Shown one piece after another: positions 1-5,727 of a stretch of 17,296 bases of DNA. The stretch's first letter is position 1. Each line of letters starts with the position of its first letter. Position numbers and translations under genes: made by a program. Source of the stretch: an uncultured Oscillibacter sp. (GTDB lineage: Bacteria > Bacillota > Clostridia > Oscillospirales > Oscillospiraceae). Location: assembly GCA_910586735.1 (NCBI GenBank), contig CAJUJW010000052.1, forward strand, positions 1-17,296, written 5' to 3'. The notes beneath the pieces were generated by a model. That model was not told the origin of the DNA. It did no database searches and saw only the letters and a list, made by a program, of their open reading frames with translations.

Positions 1-237
1 CAGCTCCTTGGCGATGGCGGCCAGGGTCAGGATGTAGTAGTCCTCCGTCAGCGTTTTGTCCTTCTGGAGCGGCTGGCGGCCGCTGCCGACAACATAGAAC
101 TTGCCGCCGTACTCCAGCACATTCTGCTGGGTATAGGGCTCATGGTCGTATTCCACCAGCCCGGTGGGGAAGGAGAAATGGGCGCTTTTCATGGCGGCGT
201 AGCCGTGATCCACGCCTATGGTCAGGGTATCGCTCAT
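1..237 (-). CDS. ParM/StbA-like actin-type ATPase (N-terminal part, cut by window edge)
   Basis: Seventy-nine codons are visible and the gene continues past base 1. The ATG at 237-235 overlaps the TGA of the preceding gene (ATGA), so the start is well fixed by translational coupling. The N-terminus reads MSDTLTIGVDHGYAAMKSAH, which fits the first phosphate-binding loop of actin-like ATPases (D-x-G-x-x-x-x-K). It is followed by a short beta-rich stretch (FSFPTG, KFYVVGSG) as in ParM/StbA-type proteins. In that family the protein polymerises with ATP and pushes DNA copies apart. Its place at the end of an operon that also encodes a ParB-like protein supports a role in element stability. The rest of the nucleotide pocket is outside the window, so the assignment rests on the N-terminus and context. 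Confidence 0.75.
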   Translation of the reverse strand, partial: MSDTLTIGVDHGYAAMKSAHFSFPTGLVEYDHEPYTQQNVLEYGGKFYVVGSGRQPLQKDKTLTEDYYILTLAAIAKEL

Positions 238-764
238 CGGGGTTCACCTCGTTTCTGCCGTTTCTGCTCCAGCTTCTGCCTTCGCTCCTTGCACCAGGGA
301 GCCATCGCCACTTCATCTTCCGTCATCATAAAGCCGCCCCTGCTCCGCCAGACTCGAACGGAAAGCTCCCCATGGGAAGGAGAAGCAGGGCACTGGAGCG
401 CTTTATTCCCAAGGTCCTCGTCGAAAAGGCTCTGGCAGTATTCCTTCAATGCCAGAAGCTCCATGGCCTCCAGATCGCCGTTCAGGCGGCAGACAGCGGT
501 ACCGAAAAATTTCCCTTCCACATCCTCCACCCCAAGGCACAGGGAGGATACCTTGCCGGCCAAATCCCGGAAAGCCTCCAGGGTTAAGAAGTCCGCTTGG
601 AACAGACTGGTCAGGTCCGTTTCGGGCGGGTCCGCTGCGAGGGCCGTCCGGATAGCGCTGTGGTATTTGGAGAAGCGTTCCCTGACAGCGTCGCTCATAA
701 AGTCCGGGTCGGGCATCTCCATTGTGCTGTCCTCCCGGCCCAGATCGGTCACATCCACACGCAA
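234..764 (-). CDS. Uncharacterised element protein, C-terminal domain shared with the 381-aa protein at 1905-3050
   Basis: I do not recognise a named family. The frame is open from the TGA at 807-805 and has no ATG near the expected start. The coordinates use the TTG at 764 (176 aa). Codons further upstream read SAQNKELKLYTSLRVDV, matching the MSETVELRLYSPLQIDI start of the 144-aa protein at 1474-1908. The true ancestral start was therefore probably the codon at 803-801, which now reads ATA. A fallback ATG lies at 722-720, eight bases after GGGAGG. The C-terminal half (VEDVEGKFFGTAVCRL and onward) aligns with the end of the 381-aa protein. The tail is basic (KERRQKLEQKRQKRG). It sits between the DUF4240 gene and the ParM-like gene in the same operon. 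Confidence 0.75.
   Translation of the reverse strand: MRVDVTDLGREDSTMEMPDPDFMSDAVRERFSKYHSAIRTALAADPPETDLTSLFQADFLTLEAFRDLAGKVSSLCLGVEDVEGKFFGTAVCRLNGDLEAMELLALKEYCQSLFDEDLGNKALQCPASPSHGELSVRVWRSRGGFMMTEDEVAMAPWCKERRQKLEQKRQKRGEPR
731..736 (-). promoter_or_regulatory. Candidate Shine-Dalgarno for an internal ATG start at 722
   Basis: On the minus strand GGGAGG is followed by eight bases and then the ATG at 722-720. It is a better ribosome-binding site than anything just before the TTG at 764. It would give a 162-aa product that lacks the KLYTSL motif. This may be the working start if the ATA at 803 cannot initiate. Confidence 0.35.
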
Positions 765-799
765 AGAGGTATACAGCTTCAGTTCCTTGTTTTGAGCGC

Positions 800-1477
800 T
801 TATCTTACATCACCTCGTTCCTTCTTGACTTTTTTGCTTTTCTGAGCGGTGGCGCGGGCCGCTTGAATTTCCGGGCTGGTCACATTCCAGGTGTCGTTAC
901 GCTGTCCGATCAGCCGTGCCAAATCATTTGCCTCCATGTATTTAGCGCATAATTTGGGGAGATAGGCCGCGGTTTCACTCCATGTATAGGGATACCCAAT
1001 GCCCTCGCCATACACGATGTCCTTTTTCAGCTCCTCTTTCAGCGCACGATATTGAGCGGGATCAAAGTCCTCGTATGTGCTCCGGCCCGTAAGTTCCTCG
1101 TAGGCACTGTCTCCCATATGGGGGAGGCAGTCAAAGCGCTGGTCCTGATAGTCCGGCGCGTCAACCAGGGAGTCCGGGTCTTTCAGCGCGGCCATGTACA
1201 CCTCTTTGCCCTGGGCCACCAGCCATGTGCGGAAGTCCATAAAGCCGTCATCTGTGCAGCCAACCCGTTCCATGACGGAGGCGGCGGTCCACAGGCCGTA
1301 CTGATCGGCCAAGCTGCTGTAGGCATGGGCAAAGTCATCGAACCTCCTGGCCTGTTCCGGCCCCAGGTCCATCAGCCGTTCCATCAGCCACTCGCCGGGG
1401 CCGCTTGGATGTTCCTTCGCCTGGGCGATCAGCGCCCAGAAGGTTTCCTTGCTGATCTCTGCTATAGGCTGATTCAC
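800..1477 (-). CDS. DUF4240 domain protein
   Basis: This 225-aa cytoplasmic protein starts with GTG at 1477, which overlaps the TGA of the upstream gene (GTGA). Residues 12-100 carry the hallmarks I associate with DUF4240: an N-terminal ETFWALI, then the YGLWTAASVM helix and the DFRTWLVAQGKEVYMAALKDP block. The family has no established biochemical role that I know of, and it is found in many bacterial mobile elements. The C-terminal third (about 125-225) holds GYPYTWSETAAYLPKLC and a basic tail. That tail (SPEIQAARATA) is nearly the same as the tail of the 144-aa neighbour, so the two genes are paralogues. The stop TAA overlaps the ATA discussed as the lost start of the next gene. Confidence 0.8.
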   Translation of the reverse strand: MNQPIAEISKETFWALIAQAKEHPSGPGEWLMERLMDLGPEQARRFDDFAHAYSSLADQYGLWTAASVMERVGCTDDGFMDFRTWLVAQGKEVYMAALKDPDSLVDAPDYQDQRFDCLPHMGDSAYEELTGRSTYEDFDPAQYRALKEELKKDIVYGEGIGYPYTWSETAAYLPKLCAKYMEANDLARLIGQRNDTWNVTSPEIQAARATAQKSKKVKKERGDVR

Positions 1478-1908
1478 CTGTTTTCACCGCCCTTCTGTTT
1501 GTCGGGCCGCGCCCTTTTCCTTTGGGGAGCTGCCGCCCTTGCCTTTTGGATGGCCGGGTCGTCATGGTTCCACAGACGCCCGGTATAACAGCCGTTCTCC
1601 TGGATGATGAGCGCCGCGTTCCACAGACCGTATTTGTTTGCCAATTCCATGTAGCCGTGCATGATGCTGTGGAAATTCAGAATTTGTTCCGGCTTCATCG
1701 CCAGCAGGTGGTCCGTCAGCCAGTATACGGATTCTTTGTGATTTCCGCCGCAGGAGGCCCTTGCCTGATCAATCAGCATGATTCTGGTGTATTCGCTCCG
1801 GCAATGATAGCTTACCGCTTGAAAGGGAATGGCGCGGCCGGGAGCGTCCCGGTTGATAATGTCAATCTGGAGCGGGCTGTACAGCCTCAGTTCTACGGTC
1901 TCGCTCAT
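1474..1908 (-). CDS. Shortened paralogue of the DUF4240 protein
   Basis: This 144-aa product begins with ATG at 1908, which overlaps the stop of the 381-aa gene in AGATGAGC. The frame extends upstream, but the overlap and the MSETVELRLYSPL start, matching motifs in neighbouring genes, favour this ATG. Residues 41-107 (RIMLIDQAR ... YGLWNAALIIQENGC) align with residues 12-74 of the neighbouring DUF4240 protein. Immediately after NGC the protein jumps to W-N-x-x-x-P-A-I-Q, which aligns with residue 197 onward of that neighbour. About 120 residues, including the DFRTWLVAQGKE block, are therefore absent. The reading frame is intact, so it may still be made. No function can be assigned. Confidence 0.75.
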   Translation of the reverse strand: MSETVELRLYSPLQIDIINRDAPGRAIPFQAVSYHCRSEYTRIMLIDQARASCGGNHKESVYWLTDHLLAMKPEQILNFHSIMHGYMELANKYGLWNAALIIQENGCYTGRLWNHDDPAIQKARAAAPQRKRARPDKQKGGENR

Positions 1909-3050
1909 CTGCTGTCCTCTCCTCTCTGGGGCCGGGGACGGACGTGGGCCTTTGCAGTCTCCAGTTCCTCCTTTGTGCGGATGAAAAAGCCGTCGTATTC
2001 CCAAAAGGAGACATAGAGGTCGCCATAGTCTGTCTTTCGTGGCCGCTGCTCATAGCCCTCGCCCCAGCCGTCGGAATACTGTCCCATGCAAAACTCCTTC
2101 AGTTCCTCCAGCTCACCAGGGCCGAGGACGCCCCTGACTTTACAGACGGCCACGCCGAACAGCTCCCCATCTACCTCCTCAACGTCTACGCTGATGGAGA
2201 GAACTTTTTCATCCACAGCCTTCGAGCCGTCAAAGTAAGCCATGAGGCCCCGCTCCTCCTCATCCGGCAGGCACTCATCCTCAATGCCCTGGCGGATGAT
2301 CGTCTGGAAGCCCGTCAGGTTTCCACCCGTCAGAATTTGGGGCCCGCAGCCGGGTTCCTCCTCCGGGTCCGCCTCAAACAGCTCGGCATACAGGGGGCTG
2401 TAGAGCTTCCATTCCGTAATTTTTTCTTCCGCGGTAATCACCTCTGTTTTTTGAGATTTTTGAGTTTCCTCCGAGGCAAGCAGGTCCCCGAAACCCATGC
2501 GCTCCAAGACCTTCCGGTACAACTTCCGCTCAAACGCCAGATACTCCGGCGCGGAGGTATCCACCTCCCGCAGGATGGCCTCCTCATAGCAGGTCCCGGT
2601 CACGATCCCCCAATCCACCGCGCCGAACCGGGCGGCGGTCAGCCAGCGCAGAAGCTGGCGGCCATCCATCTGCTCAAACAGGCCGCGGCTGTCCTCGTAG
2701 GCGAAATAGCTGTACAGGTCGATGCCCGTCATCTTTTTCGCCGCGCGGAACAGTGTGAAGCCCTGGGGGTCCAGGCTGGGGGAGACCGTCTCATAAAACC
2801 GGATCATCTCCGCCAGGGAGGACAGCTTTGGGCTGTAGGCGTCCAAAGCGGCTTGCAGGGCAGCCGACTTTTTCTCGGAAAAATTTGCCCGGTGCCGGGC
2901 CTCGCTGTAATCGCCGCTGAGGCGCTGGCACTCCAGTTCGCTCTTTTCCAGAGCCTTTTGCGCTCGATCCAGCTCTCTCTGTGTGGTTTCCAGGCGGACA
3001 CAGGCGGCGGGATACTCCCGGATCGCCCGGAGCATTTCTCTCGGGCCCAT
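1905..3050 (-). CDS. Uncharacterised two-part element protein with N-terminal coiled coil
   Basis: I chose the ATG at 3050, giving 381 aa. It lies two bases after the TGA of the previous gene and follows AAAGGCGG at suitable spacing. The frame stays open to 3197, but that part is read in another frame by the upstream gene. Residues 15-70 are rich in Glu, Lys, Arg, Gln and Ala with few breaks and look like a coiled coil. Residues 80-187 form a helical domain (EMIRFYETVSPSLDPQGFTL, YSYFAYED). A charged linker (190-210) leads to a second part, 211-381, that opens with EWKLYSPL and ends with a domain also present in the 234-764 gene. It therefore looks like a fusion of two modules. There are no membrane segments. 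The function is unknown. Confidence 0.75.
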   Translation of the reverse strand: MGPREMLRAIREYPAACVRLETTQRELDRAQKALEKSELECQRLSGDYSEARHRANFSEKKSAALQAALDAYSPKLSSLAEMIRFYETVSPSLDPQGFTLFRAAKKMTGIDLYSYFAYEDSRGLFEQMDGRQLLRWLTAARFGAVDWGIVTGTCYEEAILREVDTSAPEYLAFERKLYRKVLERMGFGDLLASEETQKSQKTEVITAEEKITEWKLYSPLYAELFEADPEEEPGCGPQILTGGNLTGFQTIIRQGIEDECLPDEEERGLMAYFDGSKAVDEKVLSISVDVEEVDGELFGVAVCKVRGVLGPGELEELKEFCMGQYSDGWGEGYEQRPRKTDYGDLYVSFWEYDGFFIRTKEELETAKAHVRPRPQRGEDSR

Positions 3051-3052
3051 GG

Positions 3053-3463
3053 TCAGCCCGCCTTTCGGAACCGGGCGAGGAACCGCTCCAGCACATGAAT
3101 GCGCCCGCCCACCTTCATAGAGGATACCTCCAGGCCGTTCATCTGGCTCTGGATGCGGCGGCGAATGGCCTGGAGGGCCTGCCGGTCGTTGCAGCACTCC
3201 AGCACGATGTACTCGCTGCCGCGGGCCAAAACCTCCCGGCGGCCCTGCTCGTCCCGGATGCTGGCCATGAGCCGCTGGCCCAGCTGCTTCCGGTAACGGT
3301 CCTGGAGAAGCTCCGTGTCGCCGGAGACGTTGTGCTTCTTGAGAATAGCGGCGATTTCGCCGGAGCTGATTCTCATATTGGTAAACAGTGTGTTCAGAAT
3401 TTCATCCTCCGCCTCCGGAGGCAGAATGGGCCTGCCGGGAGGGCCTGTGGTTTTTTGCGTCAT
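3053..3463 (-). CDS. Uncharacterised small cytoplasmic protein
   Basis: This 136-aa protein starts with ATG at 3463, which overlaps the TGA of the frameshifted gene (ATGA). It is Arg- and Gln-rich and predicted to be mostly helical. It opens with PPGRPILPPEAEDEILNTLF and then has a possible helix-turn-helix-like stretch around residues 32-47 (ISSGEIAAILKKHNVSG). The C-terminal half holds ECCNDRQALQAIRRRIQSQM. It has no signal peptide and no membrane segment. Its position in the SSB/ParB operon suggests a role in element maintenance or regulation, but no family is recognised. The C-terminal KVGGRIHVLERFLARFRKAG is basic, which is compatible with nucleic acid binding. Confidence 0.7.
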   Translation of the reverse strand: MTQKTTGPPGRPILPPEAEDEILNTLFTNMRISSGEIAAILKKHNVSGDTELLQDRYRKQLGQRLMASIRDEQGRREVLARGSEYIVLECCNDRQALQAIRRRIQSQMNGLEVSSMKVGGRIHVLERFLARFRKAG

Positions 3464-4210
3464 CGTTCGGTTCCTTCTTTCTTTTTCAAATTCGGTTTTT
3501 TCTGAGCGTCGGCCTCCTTTTTCATATCCCGCTCCATTCCATCCGGGGACCAGACGAGAATGCCGCGGAATTCCTTCGCCTGATCCGCAGGGAAACCGTC
3601 TGGAGGCGGCCCCGAGGCGGAGGCGGCAATGGCAGTCCGCAGTTTCGGGTTTTTGGAGGATTTGTAGTGGTAGCAGTGCTCTCCCGCACGGTAGACTATG
3701 CTGTCACACAAACCGTCCTGCTGTGTGATAAAATGCTCCACTGCCCGCTTTTCCAAAAGAAACACAGGCTGTATTTCCTGCGCAAACTGCCGCCCTATGC
3801 CGTCTATGTACTTGGCCATGCCGCGCACATTGCCGCACTCAAATTCCGGCGCAAAAAAGCCGTATCGTTCGCTGAACAGCGACCATTTTTTTCCTTCCGG
3901 CGCAGTCCAGACGGACCAGAAAATACTTGCCGTCCCGCTTCCCGGACAGCGGCTCGAAGCGGACGTCGTCGTACATAGGGCCGGAGACCAGGGCGTTGTT
4001 CTTGAACCAGATGTAATAATGGTCCAAAATAAAAGGGTTGGTGACGCCCATGACCACTTTGGCGATCTTCTTCAGCCGTCCTGCCAGGGCTCTGTCTTGG
4101 CAGAACCAGTCGTACCAGCCCGCCCCGCATTGTGTGTGAATGTCCGGGCTGTCGTAAAATCCGGCCTTGAACTGCTTCTGCCACTGGCGGACGGAGATTT
4201 CTTCTTTCAC
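3460..4210 (-). pseudogene. Uncharacterised element gene interrupted by a one-base frameshift in an A7 run
   Basis: The GTG start at 4210 overlaps the ParB stop (GTGA) and reads MKEEISVRQWQKQFKAGFYD. The first frame runs to 3839 (123 aa). At the seven-A run on the minus strand (plus-strand T at 3886-3892) the frame must skip one base. After that it reads KKWSLFSERYGFFAPEFECG and joins without a gap to MAKYIDGIGRQFAQEIQPVF in the 3460-3828 frame. With six A instead of seven the product would be 249 aa. The protein is Trp- and Tyr-rich at the N-terminus and has a very basic Lys-rich C-terminus. I do not recognise a family. Because the run is a homopolymer, a sequencing error, a real recent mutation or slippage are all possible. 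Confidence 0.7.
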
Positions 4211-5130
4211 GAAGACGCCTCCTCTCCCTGCGGCAGAAGGTGTTCCAGGACGTCTGCGATGGCGGAGAAGGTTTCCGCCAGTTCGCGGGCTTCTTTGACG
4301 GAATCCTCAATTTCGTCGGGCCGCATGCGGGTGTTCTCCACCCAGATACGGACGTTTTCCTCCGTGGGGGTCAGCAGGACGGCTCGCTCAAAGGCTTTAC
4401 AGAAGAGAGAAGCGATCTTGCCCCGGCGGTCCGCCTCAGCGTCGATGGCCTGGACCTCCTTTTTCGCTTTCAGAAGCTCCACCGCCTGAGCGGCGGCCTC
4501 CTCCCGTTCCTCCTCCGGCAGCTCCTGAACCTGACGGGTGATGTTGTAGCCCTGGTTCACGGACAGGTCCCCGCTGTCCAGGGCCTCCTTCACGGTGGAT
4601 GGGGCGTGCTCATCAATTTGCATGACCTTGCCCATGGTGACCTCGCCAATGCCAACCGACTCAGCCAGTTCTTTCCTCGTGCTGACAGGAGGGAGCGCTT
4701 CTGACAATGTTGTCAAAAGCGCTCCCTCTCCAGATTTGTCTCCTCCGGCCGCAGCCTGATTGGCCCTGGCCTTCGCCTCAATATCCGGCCTCAGCTTCAG
4801 GGCGATCTTGCCCAGCTCCCACTTCTCCAGGTTCCGGCGGCCCCGCTGGTTCTCAATGGCCCAGCGTTTGGCCTCCAGCAAATCCTCGAACGAAAACACC
4901 GCCATTTTATACGGAATCCCGTGCTCCTCACACAGCCGCTGGCGGTTATGTCCGTCGATGATGACCATATCCTCATTGACGATGATAGGCGAGTAGCATC
5001 CGTTTTTCAGCAGGTCCGCTTCCAGGGCGGCCAGCTGCTCCCCCGTGAGAGGGGGGAGCAGCTCTGCCATCTCCGGCAGCACCACCGGGGTCCGGTCCGC
5101 GCTGCCATATTCGACGCCAGTGTTCCGCAT
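4207..5130 (-). CDS. ParB/RepB-family DNA-binding partition-like protein
   Basis: This 307-aa protein has its ATG overlapping the ssb stop by one base (TAATG). Residues 28-100 show the ParB N-terminal nucleotide-binding fold: SPIIVNEDMVIIDGHNR (box around 47-63) followed by a short EHGIPYKMAVF strand. Residues 145-200 (TRKELAESVGIGEVTMGKVM and SGDLSVNQGYNITRQV) look like the helix-turn-helix DNA-binding part. The C-terminal third is Glu-rich and helical. In chromosomal and plasmid systems such proteins bind centromere-like sites with CTP-dependent clamping. In conjugative elements they are usually called ParB-like and may act in maintenance or regulation. No ParA ATPase is visible next to it, but a ParM-like gene closes the operon. 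Confidence 0.85.
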   Translation of the reverse strand: MRNTGVEYGSADRTPVVLPEMAELLPPLTGEQLAALEADLLKNGCYSPIIVNEDMVIIDGHNRQRLCEEHGIPYKMAVFSFEDLLEAKRWAIENQRGRRNLEKWELGKIALKLRPDIEAKARANQAAAGGDKSGEGALLTTLSEALPPVSTRKELAESVGIGEVTMGKVMQIDEHAPSTVKEALDSGDLSVNQGYNITRQVQELPEEEREEAAAQAVELLKAKKEVQAIDAEADRRGKIASLFCKAFERAVLLTPTEENVRIWVENTRMRPDEIEDSVKEARELAETFSAIADVLEHLLPQGEEASS

Positions 5131-5642
5131 TAAGCGATGGCCTCACTCTCAGGCATCCCGCAGGCGGCGGCCTCCCGGTTTGCTCTGGCAGCGTCAATGG
5201 CCCCGGCGGCCTCCCGCGCCTTTCTGGGGGAAAGCACTTCCACATCGCTGGCCTTGATGAGGAAGCCGGGCTGGCGGGTGGGGTCCTTCGTCGGAGCAAG
5301 CTCCATATCCTTCGCTTCCGCCTGCGGCGAAAGCTCACTCATTTCGCTGCTCCTCCTCTCCCCATGGGACCCGCTGCGCTGGGCTCCCATGGGGGCCCCA
5401 AACGTGACGGTTTCGAAGTCCCCGACGGCGGCCAGCTTGCAGCCCTTATAGGCCATGGCGGCGCAGCGTTCCGCCAGGGGGCCGCGGACCTTGATGGAGA
5501 TAAAATCGGTGAGGCGGGTTCCGTCCTTGGCCCGGTAGCGCCGGTCCGAGGCGATCCGCAGGATGGCGTAGGGCCTGCCGTCCTCCTGAGTCTTCAGCTC
5601 CACGTCGTTGGTCAGGTTTCCGGTTGCGGCAATTTTCAGCAT
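5130..5642 (-). CDS. ssb: Element-encoded single-stranded DNA-binding protein with an in-frame repeat insertion
   Basis: This 170-aa protein starts at ATG 5642, eight bases after AGAAGGAG. Residues 1-82 (MLKIAATGNLTNDVELKTQE, then ILRIASDRRYR, DFISIKVRG and KGCKLAAVGDFETVTF) fit the first four strands of an SSB OB fold. QPGFLIKASDVEVL (124-137) fits the last strand. Between them, residues about 84-118 (QRSGSHGERRSSEMSELSPQ and onward) are encoded almost exactly by a copy of the repeat element at 5289-5394. This sits in the predicted L45 loop, so the fold could tolerate it. The protein probably coats single-stranded DNA during transfer or replication of the element. It heads the operon that continues with ParB. 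The Cys61-type C-terminal acidic tail of housekeeping SSBs is absent. Confidence 0.85.
   Translation of the reverse strand: MLKIAATGNLTNDVELKTQEDGRPYAILRIASDRRYRAKDGTRLTDFISIKVRGPLAERCAAMAYKGCKLAAVGDFETVTFGAPMGAQRSGSHGERRSSEMSELSPQAEAKDMELAPTKDPTRQPGFLIKASDVEVLSPRKAREAAGAIDAARANREAAACGMPESEAIA
5289..5394 (-). repeat. Hairpin-ended repeat element, copy 1 (in frame inside ssb)
   Basis: On the plus strand this copy begins CGTCGGAGCAAGCTCC and passes through a CTGCGGCGAAAGCTC-type middle and TCCTCCTCTCCCC. It ends in the hairpin 5360-5394: CCCCATGGGA, a 15-base centre and TCCCATGGGG, a perfect 10-bp stem. It aligns end to end with the two copies near 16.3 and 16.7 kb. It contributes about 35 codons to ssb without a stop. 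The strand given is relative to ssb reading. Confidence 0.75.
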
Positions 5643-5687
5643 AGACAGTCTCCTTCTTTGGTGATATATTTATAATGTATAGGACTA

Positions 5688-5717
5688 CAGGCGGCCCGCT
5701 GAAAGGCGGGCCGCCTG
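5688..5717 (-). terminator. Strong GC-rich stem-loop after the adhesin gene
   Basis: A perfect 12-bp stem, CAGGCGGCCCGC at 5688-5699 and its complement at 5706-5717, has a six-base loop. It lies 11 bases beyond the adhesin stop and before ssb. On the minus strand it is not followed by a run of T, so it is not a textbook intrinsic terminator. It could be a weak terminator or a 3' end-stabilising structure. Confidence 0.5.
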
Positions 5718-5727
5718 GGCGCGGGAA

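Noticed and set aside
361..385. A further copy of the hairpin repeat (CTCCCCATGGGAAGGAG)
   Set aside because: Only a short palindrome matches. The second arm and the rest of the element are missing, and the coding sequence there is ordinary.
805..810. Minimal start-stop ORF (ATG TAA) before the gene at 234-803
   Set aside because: Six bases are easily explained by chance within the coding end of the DUF4240 gene; there is no supporting structure.
3051..3197. Upstream extension of the 381-aa gene to 3197
   Set aside because: This stretch is read by the 136-aa gene in another frame, and its translation is Pro/Gly-rich like an out-of-frame shadow.
5643..5687. Promoter in the AT-rich stretch before ssb (TATAAA-like)
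   Set aside because: A -10-like sequence is present, but no acceptable -35 box lies 16-18 bases upstream.
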